A stretch of 8,385 nucleotides of DNA from a bacterium (GTDB taxonomy: Bacteria; Bacteroidota; Ignavibacteria; Kapaibacteriales; UBA961). The notes under the pieces are model-generated. The model was not told the origin of the DNA. It did not search any database and saw only the letters and a program-made list of their open reading frames with translations. A program made the translations under genes and the position numbers. The stretch spans positions 1-8,385 of the forward strand of contig JALHLL010000161.1 of the NCBI GenBank assembly GCA_022844575.1. Reading direction: 5' to 3'. Positions 1-6,362 of this stretch are shown one piece after another. The first letter of the stretch is position 1; every line of letters begins with the position of its first letter.

Positions 1-1
1 A

Positions 2-265
2 ATGTGCGGTACTGTAGGTTTATGCCATAGAACAAACATACTATTGCCGGCACTACACTTCATATTATTTTGGATTTTTATACATATAGTATATTTTTCG
101 CAAAACCGATTTCACTTTCCGGTTTTACCATTATTCATAGTGGCAGCGGTCTCCCTTTCCAAAAAACGCAACATGACCCGTCTATCAATGCTTAGTTCAG
201 CAGCCCTCATAATTGCTTTTTCAAGTATTGTTGCGGCAGAAATATATGTTGTATGGTTTATGTAA
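2..265 (+). CDS. C-terminal fragment of a multi-pass membrane protein, probably a GT39/PMT-like glycosyltransferase (5' partial)
   Basis: Only the last 87 residues or so are in the window. The frame is open to the left edge, so the ATG at base 2 is probably an internal methionine. The visible part is very hydrophobic, with helices at about residues 10-33, 40-52 and 65-86. Between the first two is the segment SQNRFHFPVLPLF. An Arg-rich turn followed by a Pro-containing helix like this is common near the end of the membrane domain in polyprenyl-phosphate-dependent sugar transferases (GT39, PMT and ArnT-like). A short basic loop (SKKRN) precedes the last helix, and the protein ends within a few residues of it. 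The catalytic N-terminal loops would lie outside the window, so substrate and activity cannot be judged. The glycosyltransferase call rests on this one motif; another polytopic membrane family is possible. Confidence 0.5.
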   Translation: MCGTVGLCHRTNILLPALHFILFWIFIHIVYFSQNRFHFPVLPLFIVAAVSLSKKRNMTRLSMLSSAALIIAFSSIVAAEIYVVWFM

Positions 266-270
266 TAGTC

Positions 271-345
271 TCTGCCGTCACCTCCTGCCACAGAGAAGCC
301 GACTATGGTGATCGGCTTATGGCAAAACGGCTACAGCCCATAGTG
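271..345. other. GC-rich intergenic segment with competing inverted repeats (candidate structured RNA)
   Basis: This stretch after the glycosyltransferase-like stop is about 56% G+C by my count (42 of 75), well above the surrounding AT-rich DNA. Three stems can be drawn. One pairs 274-282 with 307-316 (nine pairs, one bulged T at 312). One pairs 296-302 with 312-318 (AAGCCGA with TCGGCTT, loop of nine). One pairs 302-308 with 338-344 (ACTATGG with CCATAGT). The first competes with the other two. The second and third could coexist as a pseudoknot, because the loop of the second contains the left arm of the third. No T-run follows, so it is not an ordinary terminator, and I recognise no known riboswitch. 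The pairing is seen directly; an RNA function is inference, and the coding strand is unknown. Confidence 0.3.
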
Positions 346-445
346 AAAGTAGAATCATTGCAGTAACATCTGTCCTTTACGCATAAAGCAAGAAGTATTC
401 ACATATATTTTACAATGGGCTTCCATTTCGTAGAAGGATAAAGAG

Positions 446-454
446 TACCTTTTG
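446..454 (+). promoter_or_regulatory. Weak Bacteroidota-type -7-like box upstream of lnt
   Basis: TACCTTTTG resembles the Bacteroidota -7 consensus TAnnTTTG with one extra T. It lies about 80 bases upstream of the preferred lnt start. No clear TTTG -33 element is seen at the usual distance, so this is only a weak candidate. Confidence 0.15.
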
Positions 455-534
455 TGTTTTCAATATAAAACGGCGAGTCCTCTCATTATTTGTTTCCTAA
501 GTGCTCCGCCCTTATTTTGCCGATACCTTTTACT

Positions 535-2184
535 ATGAATCACCTTGTTATTATGAATATGATGTATCTCTACGCCATAGTTTCGGGTTTACTTCTCGGT
601 TCGGCATTTCCGCCCTTGCCTACATGGCTTTGTGCTTTTGTAGGATTTGTACCCATACTTTTGGCATTGCGTAATCCAGAAAGTGAAAAACACTTTGCCC
701 GACTTTTGTATGTATGTTTTTTTATTATGCACGGCATCTCGAATTGGTGGGTAAGCAGTTGGCAAACCGAAAGCGACCCTTTCCTATTCATATCCGGTTT
801 TGCTTTGTGGCTCGGTCACCCTTTCTTTTTTATGTTGCCCTTTGTCGGTATGCGTATTGTATGCAAACGATTGGGCAAAGCAATCGGTTGGGCAGTTTTT
901 CCTTTTTTATGGACAGCATTTGAATATCTGCATAGTTTGGGAGATTTATCGTATCCTTGGCTTACACTTGGTTACACACAAGCATATAATACCGTATGGG
1001 TACAAATAGCCGATATTGCGGGCGTATGGGGAGTTTCTTTTGTACTTCTTATTATTAATGTATTGTTTGCTTCCATTATCCATGAAATTATGGAAGCTAA
1101 AGTTTTTAACTGGCGTTTACTTGTTTCCCCACGAATAATATTACTTATTGCTTGTTCGATATTGCCATGGATGTACGGTCATATACGACTTAATGAAATA
1201 GCAATAGCCGAGAGCAATGCACGAAGAATTGTAGCCGGAGTTATTCAGCCAAATATAAACCCATGGAAAAAATGGCAACAAGGTAATACATTAGATCAGG
1301 TAGCTCTCCATCAAAAAATACAGGACTCGCTCAATGCCATACACCATCTTGATTTGGCAGTGTGGAGCGAAACGGGCGTACCGTTTCTCGGTATGTCTCG
1401 CAGCAATCCCGAAGGACTTATCTTTTTACAACCGTGGATTGACGATTCAAGAACGGCTTTGCTGACTGGTTTTTCCGAGATTGCTGTCTATAGCAAGGAT
1501 AAAGCACCGAACTATGCAAAGCCAATACCGACAGACCCGACCATAATGTATAATAGCTTTAATGCTGCAATTTTAATGACTCCGGACAACAATACTATCC
1601 CTTACTCTGCACCCGTTCACCGTAAAATGCGTCTAACACCCTTTGGTGAGAATATACCCTTTGCCGATTTATTCCCATTTTTAGAACGATGGCTACAATG
1701 GGGCGTCGGCATTTCTACATGGACTAAAGGCAAGGTTCAAAAGCCGTTGGCTATTCAAATCAATGAGCAGGATTCCTTAAAACTCGGTTGTATTATCTGC
1801 ATAGAATCTGTGTATCCGGGTTTTGTACGGAACTATGCTGCCGATGGTGCAAATTTGTTAGCCGTTATTACAAACGATGCGTGGTATAATTATACATTCG
1901 GACCTGAGCAACATTACCGTATTGCGGCACTTAGGGCAATTGAAAATCGGCGTGCTTTGGTTCGATGCGCCAATTCGGGCATATCGGGTTTCATATCGCC
2001 AAACGGAACATCATATGCCGAACTAACACCCTATAAAAGCGGAGGTTTATCACAATCGGTTCCTTTGCTCAATGAAATAACGCCCTATATTCAATGGGGT
2101 GACTATTTGCCTATATTCTGTACCGCAATATCTTTTATCGGATTAGTAGCTGCCAGAATGAAGAAACGTAGCCCAAAAATTTGA
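535..2184 (+). CDS. lnt: Apolipoprotein N-acyltransferase Lnt
   Basis: Lnt transfers an acyl chain from a phospholipid to the N-terminal cysteine of diacylated apolipoproteins, the last step of lipoprotein maturation. It is an inner-membrane enzyme acting on the periplasmic side. From the ATG at 535 the protein is 549 residues (E. coli Lnt is about 512). An N-terminal half of six or seven membrane helices (about residues 10-215) includes the typical start SGLLLGSAFPPLP. A nitrilase-fold domain follows (about 230-505), then a last helix at about 523-541 and a basic tail. The expected catalytic triad is present: Glu279 (VWSETG), Lys364 (HRKMRLTPFGE) and Cys422 (IICIES). The supporting residues Glu372 (PFGE), Glu424 and the QPNINPWKKW tryptophan (Trp247) are also present. 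A TTG at 490 would add 15 residues and ATGs at 553, 559 or 562 would shorten the protein; none has a clear ribosome binding site. Family assignment is firm, the exact start is not. Confidence 0.95.
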   Translation: MNHLVIMNMMYLYAIVSGLLLGSAFPPLPTWLCAFVGFVPILLALRNPESEKHFARLLYVCFFIMHGISNWWVSSWQTESDPFLFISGFALWLGHPFFFMLPFVGMRIVCKRLGKAIGWAVFPFLWTAFEYLHSLGDLSYPWLTLGYTQAYNTVWVQIADIAGVWGVSFVLLIINVLFASIIHEIMEAKVFNWRLLVSPRIILLIACSILPWMYGHIRLNEIAIAESNARRIVAGVIQPNINPWKKWQQGNTLDQVALHQKIQDSLNAIHHLDLAVWSETGVPFLGMSRSNPEGLIFLQPWIDDSRTALLTGFSEIAVYSKDKAPNYAKPIPTDPTIMYNSFNAAILMTPDNNTIPYSAPVHRKMRLTPFGENIPFADLFPFLERWLQWGVGISTWTKGKVQKPLAIQINEQDSLKLGCIICIESVYPGFVRNYAADGANLLAVITNDAWYNYTFGPEQHYRIAALRAIENRRALVRCANSGISGFISPNGTSYAELTPYKSGGLSQSVPLLNEITPYIQWGDYLPIFCTAISFIGLVAARMKKRSPKI

Positions 2185-2214
2185 GCATGTACGCCATACA
2201 ATAGAACAAAATGA

Positions 2215-2231
2215 CCGATTTTTGCAATCGG
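2215..2231. repeat. Short inverted repeat downstream of lnt
   Basis: CCGATT (2215-2220) and AATCGG (2226-2231) form a perfect six-pair stem around a five-base loop, about 30 bases after the lnt stop. No T-run follows, so a terminator role is doubtful. The loop contains the TTTG that could also be read as part of a promoter. Confidence 0.3.
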
Positions 2232-2246
2232 CAGGTAATACATTTG
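2221..2246 (+). promoter_or_regulatory. Candidate Bacteroidota-type promoter ahead of secA
   Basis: TACATTTG at 2239-2246 is an exact match to the Bacteroidota -7 consensus TAnnTTTG. A TTTG at 2221-2224 could serve as the -33 element, but the 14-base gap is shorter than the usual spacing of about 17-23. Transcription would start near 2250-2255 and then meet the terminator-like hairpin at 2283-2310 before secA. It could be a chance match. Confidence 0.25.
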
Positions 2247-2282
2247 CACTTATTGCGTCATTGCCCGCCATTGTAAAGACTT

Positions 2283-2310
2283 AGTCCCGTAAAGGGGCTT
2301 TTCTTTTTTT
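2283..2310 (+). terminator. Probable intrinsic terminator between lnt and secA
   Basis: AGTCCC (2283-2288) pairs with GGGGCT (2294-2299) around the loop GTAAA, giving six pairs with one G-T wobble. The stem runs straight into TTTTCTTTTTTT, a good U-tract. It most simply ends the lnt transcript about 100 bases after the stop codon. If the promoter-like box at 2239-2246 is used, it would instead lie in the secA leader. Confidence 0.6.
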
Positions 2311-2384
2311 CGTGTATGGTCGCATATACTTACGCTTCACCATCACAGATAGTTTTTCACTTATACATACCGGAGCCAAAGACG

Positions 2385-5300
2385 ATGTTAGGGTTTCTAC
2401 AGAAGATATTCGGAAACAAACACGATAAAGATGTTAAAGATATCAAGCCGCTTGTTGAACAAATCAATGAACAATTCGAGAAGTTATCCTCATTAAGCGA
2501 TGATGAGTTAAAAGCACAAACAGAGAAGTTTCGCTCAAGCATTGCGGAACAGTTAATGAGCGTTGTTTCCGAACGAACGGAGATAAATAATAAACTTCAG
2601 CAAGAAGAACTATCGCATGATGAACATCAGGCACTTTACAAACGCCTTGAAGAAATCGGAAAGGAAGAAGATCTCATCATCGCCGAGACTCTCGATGAGA
2701 TTCTGCCCGAAGCATTTGCGACCGTTAAGGAGGTATGCCGACGATTATCCGAGCGCAAACACCGCTATTTGGCAGCCGGTAATGAAATTATTTGGGACAT
2801 GGTTCCATATGATGTGCAACTTATAGGCGGTATCGTTATCCATCAGGGAAAAATATCCGAGATGACAACGGGTGAAGGAAAAACACTTGTAGCTGTTTCG
2901 CCTATGTATCTGAACGCATTACCCTCTCGCGGAGTGCATCTTGTTACGGTGAACGATTATTTGGCTCGACGAGACTGTGAATGGATGAAACCCGTATTCG
3001 ATTTTCTCGGAATAACAACCGGAGCAATTCAATCTGCCATGCAATCCGAACAGAGACGCGATATCTATAGTATGGATATTACCTATGGTACAAATAATGA
3101 ATTCGGTTTCGATTATTTGCGCGATAATATGGTAACGGAAATTGACGAAATGGTACAACGCCCACACACTTTTGCGATTGTGGATGAAGTGGATTCCGTT
3201 CTTATTGATGAAGCACGTACACCGTTAATTATTTCAGGTCCGGTCGGAAATTCCGAAAATCAACGTTTCGATCAGTTAAATCCACGTGTTCGTCGTTTGG
3301 TTGAGGCCCAAAGTCGTTTGGTACAGCAAATTGTGAACGATATTGAAAAGAAATTACAATCCGATAAAAAAGAAGTAAGGCGTGAAGGTGGCGTCGGATT
3401 ATTACGATCATTCCGTGGTTTACCAAAACAAAAGAAATTGCAAAAATTATTGCAAGAGCCGGAAAATCAGAAATTGATGCGTGAAACGGAATTGGACTAT
3501 CTGCGCGATCAGGGTACAAAGATGTCCGAAATTGATGAGGAGTTATATTATACAATTGATGAGAAAAATCATCAGATAGATATTACGGAAAAAGGACGCA
3601 ATTTAATTACGGCATCAGGCGAAGACCCCGATGCTTTTGTTATTCCCGACATTGCAAGCCAATTAAGCCATATAGAAGGTGATGCTACAATAGATGCGGA
3701 TGAAAAACAACAAAGAAAAGACGCAGCTTTACAATTATATTCTTTCCGAAGTGATGTAATTCATACGATTTCGCAATTATTACGTGCATATTCATTATAC
3801 GAAATTGATGTTGATTATGTAATTCAGGAAAGTAAAGTAAAAATAGTTGATGAGTTTACCGGTCGTATTTTGGAAGGTCGTCGTTACTCAGACGGCTTGC
3901 ATCAAGCTATTGAAGCAAAAGAAGGTGTGAAGGTTGAGCGTGACACACAAACATGGGCAACCATCACTTTACAAAATTATTTCCGCCTTTATAAAAAACT
4001 TGCCGGTATGACTGGTACTGCAGAAACCGAAGCTGCAGAATTTGAAAAAATCTATGAATTGGATGTTACCGTTATTCCTACGAATAAATCGATAGTCCGA
4101 AAAGATATGGACGATTTGATTTATCGTACAAAAAGGGAAAAATTTAATGCCGTTGTAGAAGAAGTAAAGAAAATGGTAGGCGAAGGGCGTGCCGTGCTTG
4201 TCGGTACTACAAGTGTAGAGGTTTCCGAAGTATTGAGCAAGATGTTGCAAAGGCAAAAAATAAACCATAATGTATTAAATGCTAAACAGCATCAGCGTGA
4301 GGCGGAAATTGTTATGGAAGCCGGACATAAAGGTGCGGTTACTATTGCTACGAATATGGCGGGACGGGGTACGGATATTAAACTTGTACCGGAAGTTAAA
4401 GCTGCCGGAGGTTTGGCTATTATAGGTACAGAACGCCATGATGCTCGACGTATTGACAGACAGTTACGTGGTCGCGCCGGTCGCCAAGGTGACCCCGGTT
4501 CCTCTCAGTTTTTCATTTCTTTGGAAGATGATTTGATGCGCTTATTTGGCGGTGACCGAATTTCCAATATCATGCAGAAAATGAAGGTGCCGGATGGTGA
4601 GCCGATCCAGCACTCTATGGTCACAAATTCCGTTACGAATGCACAGAAAAAAGTAGAAGAAAACAATTTCGGTATTCGTAAACGTTTGCTCGAATATGAT
4701 AATGTGATGAATCAGCAGCGTACGGCCATTTACGATTTGCGCCGTCATGCTCTTTTCGGTGAGCGATTGAAAGGTGAAATACTTGATTATGTTGCCAATC
4801 TTGCTGATGAGTGGTACGATACATTCCATGCAGAAGAAAATCTCGAAGGGTTGAAAAATCAAGTTCGTACTTTGTTATTGTGCGAGGTGGAATTTACGGA
4901 AGCAGAATTCCGTACCATGAAAAAAGAACAGTGTACAGAAATTATTCTTGAAGCCGCCACAGAGTTTTATCATCGTAAAGAGGAAAAACTCGGTATTGAT
5001 TTGATAAAGGCATTGGAAAAATTCTCATTCCTTCAAACAATAGATGATAAATGGAAAGAGCATTTGTTGGTTATGGATGAATTAAAAGAGGGTATTCATT
5101 TACGTGCTTATGGGCAGAAAGACCCACTTTTGGAATATAAAGGCGAAGCAGTTCGTTTATTCCGCCAATTAGTCTCCATGATTCAAAAAGAGACTATTCA
5201 TAAGGCATTCAGTTTATTCCCGCAGATACAGCAGCAGTCGGCACAGCAGGTAAGGCAACAACAGCCGGCGCAAAGGCGCAGTGTACCTTCTACGCGCTCT

Positions 5301-5459
5301 ACACCGCGATTGCCCCAAAAGCACAGACCACCTGTCGGCACAGGTGATAAATTACCTGACGCGAACGTCGTAACGGTAACACAATCACCCTCCTTTAAGT
5401 TTTCGCAGCCATCGGTAAGCGGAAATACGAAAGGACGACCACCGGGTTCAACGGAATAA
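2385..5459 (+). CDS. secA: Protein translocase motor ATPase SecA
   Basis: SecA is the cytoplasmic ATPase that pushes unfolded preproteins through SecYEG. From the ATG at 2385 the protein has 1024 residues and opens MLGFLQKIFGNK, a classic SecA start. GGAG at 2372-2375 lies nine bases upstream. An in-frame ATG at 2316 would add 23 un-SecA-like residues and sits directly behind a terminator U-tract. Motifs in order: Walker A MTTGEGKT (160-167), Walker B DEVD (267-270) followed by SVLIDEARTPLIISG, the FCB-type insertion with GGVGLLRSFRGLPKQ (from about 335), VDEFTGR (488-494), YKKLAGMTGTAETE (536-549), NMAGRGTD (657-664), QLRGRAGRQGDPG (693-705), helical wing LLEYDNVMNQQR (768-779) and the scaffold/two-helix-finger region WKEHLLVMDELKEGIHLRAYGQ (from 890). 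The tail from about 948 is Gln-, Pro- and Ser-rich and ends without the usual Cys-rich zinc motif. A strong terminator follows at once, so secA probably ends its transcription unit. Confidence 0.97.
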   Translation: MLGFLQKIFGNKHDKDVKDIKPLVEQINEQFEKLSSLSDDELKAQTEKFRSSIAEQLMSVVSERTEINNKLQQEELSHDEHQALYKRLEEIGKEEDLIIAETLDEILPEAFATVKEVCRRLSERKHRYLAAGNEIIWDMVPYDVQLIGGIVIHQGKISEMTTGEGKTLVAVSPMYLNALPSRGVHLVTVNDYLARRDCEWMKPVFDFLGITTGAIQSAMQSEQRRDIYSMDITYGTNNEFGFDYLRDNMVTEIDEMVQRPHTFAIVDEVDSVLIDEARTPLIISGPVGNSENQRFDQLNPRVRRLVEAQSRLVQQIVNDIEKKLQSDKKEVRREGGVGLLRSFRGLPKQKKLQKLLQEPENQKLMRETELDYLRDQGTKMSEIDEELYYTIDEKNHQIDITEKGRNLITASGEDPDAFVIPDIASQLSHIEGDATIDADEKQQRKDAALQLYSFRSDVIHTISQLLRAYSLYEIDVDYVIQESKVKIVDEFTGRILEGRRYSDGLHQAIEAKEGVKVERDTQTWATITLQNYFRLYKKLAGMTGTAETEAAEFEKIYELDVTVIPTNKSIVRKDMDDLIYRTKREKFNAVVEEVKKMVGEGRAVLVGTTSVEVSEVLSKMLQRQKINHNVLNAKQHQREAEIVMEAGHKGAVTIATNMAGRGTDIKLVPEVKAAGGLAIIGTERHDARRIDRQLRGRAGRQGDPGSSQFFISLEDDLMRLFGGDRISNIMQKMKVPDGEPIQHSMVTNSVTNAQKKVEENNFGIRKRLLEYDNVMNQQRTAIYDLRRHALFGERLKGEILDYVANLADEWYDTFHAEENLEGLKNQVRTLLLCEVEFTEAEFRTMKKEQCTEIILEAATEFYHRKEEKLGIDLIKALEKFSFLQTIDDKWKEHLLVMDELKEGIHLRAYGQKDPLLEYKGEAVRLFRQLVSMIQKETIHKAFSLFPQIQQQSAQQVRQQQPAQRRSVPSTRSTPRLPQKHRPPVGTGDKLPDANVVTVTQSPSFKFSQPSVSGNTKGRPPGSTE

Positions 5460-5468
5460 CAATTCTAC

Positions 5469-5500
5469 AAAAAGGCGATACTGAATGTATCGCCTTTTTT
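5469..5500 (+). terminator. Strong intrinsic terminator after secA
   Basis: A perfect 13-base-pair stem (5469-5481 with 5487-5499) closes a TGAAT loop, starting ten bases after the secA stop. The GC core is GGCG/CGCC and a run of six T follows. An A-run on the left side means the hairpin could also work on the opposite strand, although no minus-strand gene ends here. Confidence 0.92.
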
Positions 5501-5558
5501 GTTTGCAACCAATCCATCCCCAAAGCGTTATTACATATAAACCGTTAGAGATAATACT

Positions 5559-6062
5559 ATGGAAAATAAACCCATTTTAAGGATTGTCCGAACAAAATCC
5601 GACAATGTTATTGAGTATGTAGCGATAGGTACACTTATAATAATATGGGTATATGTATTTTTCAGTTATTTCAATTTACCGGAAACAATACCCATTCACT
5701 TTAATGTTAGCGGTGAAGTTGATGGTTATGGTAATAAAGGTATTCTTTTCTTATTAGCCATTGTACCTACGGTTATCAGCGTCGGCTTAACCGTTCTCAA
5801 TAATTATCCTCATCTATTTAATTACACGGTAGAAATAACTCGTGAGAATGCCGAAAAACAATACGGATTCGCAACCCGTATGATCCGCTATTTGAAATTA
5901 TGCATCTGTTTCCTTTTTGCTGCAATTTTGTTTGAAGTAAATATGAGTGCAATAAATACATCAAATACACTCGGGCCCTGGTTTGTACCTATTGCCATAG
6001 CTCTTGTACTTTTCCCTATCGTATTTTTTACTATTAAGTCTCGAAGAACTAAGCGTATATAA
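5559..6062 (+). CDS. Small four-helix membrane protein with a DUF1648 domain
   Basis: This 167-residue protein has a short basic N-terminus, four predicted membrane helices (about 17-38, 61-81, 109-128 and 138-159) and a basic C-terminus (KSRRTKRI). After the first helix comes LPETIPIHFNVSGEVDGYGNK (from residue 40), the signature of DUF1648: a Pro-rich stretch, HFN and G-x-x-DGYG. DUF1648 also occurs at the N-terminus of SdpI-type immunity proteins, but no SdpI domain follows here. The biochemical role of stand-alone DUF1648 proteins is not known to me. The ATG at 5559 is the first in the frame after the secA terminator, with only a weak AGAG upstream. The gene is probably its own transcription unit and converges with the minus-strand gene, stop codons about 36 bases apart. 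Confidence 0.8.
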   Translation: MENKPILRIVRTKSDNVIEYVAIGTLIIIWVYVFFSYFNLPETIPIHFNVSGEVDGYGNKGILFLLAIVPTVISVGLTVLNNYPHLFNYTVEITRENAEKQYGFATRMIRYLKLCICFLFAAILFEVNMSAINTSNTLGPWFVPIAIALVLFPIVFFTIKSRRTKRI

Positions 6063-6098
6063 TGTAATATTACCGCAGTGTATCTTTCAATAAAAGAG
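6063..6098. other. Convergent intergenic gap without a clear terminator
   Basis: Only 36 bases separate the two convergent stop codons. The gap contains a ten-base perfect palindrome, GTAATATTAC (6064-6073), but no GC-rich stem followed by a T-run on either strand. The two transcripts may overlap at their 3' ends. Confidence 0.4.
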
Positions 6099-6362
6099 TT
6101 ATTTCATTATTACTATTTTCTGAACTTCATTTATTTCACCACATTGTAAACGAATAGTGTACATACCGGATACTAAACCTTCCGTATCAATGGAAATATG
6201 CTCTACAGAACCGTTTGCTTTACCTTTCCACATTGTTTTTTCCGTGCCATCCTGTGCGATAAGTGTTAATACAGCATCCGATGTATTATCCGGTAATGAG
6301 GCAATAATGCGTACATGACCTTGTGTAGGATTAGGTGCAGGCACAAATAATGCCCCCGATTT
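6099..6362 (-). other. T9SS type A C-terminal sorting domain (within the minus-strand protein)
   Basis: The last 85-90 residues of the minus-strand protein show the usual pattern: APNPTQGHVRI at the start, a hydrophobic strand (AVLTLIAQDG), an acidic/hydrophobic segment with GLVSGMYTIRL, and a short ending, KIVIMK. In Bacteroidota this domain directs cargo across the outer membrane through the Por/T9SS machinery and is usually cleaved on exit. Its presence implies T9SS genes elsewhere in the genome; none are in this window. Confidence 0.85.

Noticed and set aside
108..332. Minus-strand open frame across the glycosyltransferase-like gene and the spacer
   Set aside because: It lacks a convincing start, overlaps the better-supported plus-strand membrane protein and shows no recognisable protein features.
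2252..2276. Repeated ATTG words in the lnt-secA spacer
   Set aside because: They are very short, irregularly spaced copies with no array; this is not a CRISPR or an operator pattern I can support.
2316..2384. 23-residue N-terminal extension of SecA from the ATG at 2316
   Set aside because: The ATG follows a terminator U-tract with no ribosome binding site, and the extra residues do not look like SecA. The ATG at 2385 gives a canonical N-terminus and has GGAG upstream.
2919..3555. Minus-strand open frames inside secA
   Set aside because: These are antisense shadows of a strongly conserved plus-strand gene, with no family features of their own.
6064..6073. Palindrome GTAATATTAC between convergent genes
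   Set aside because: It is only ten bases and AT-rich, so expected by chance; it makes no plausible terminator.
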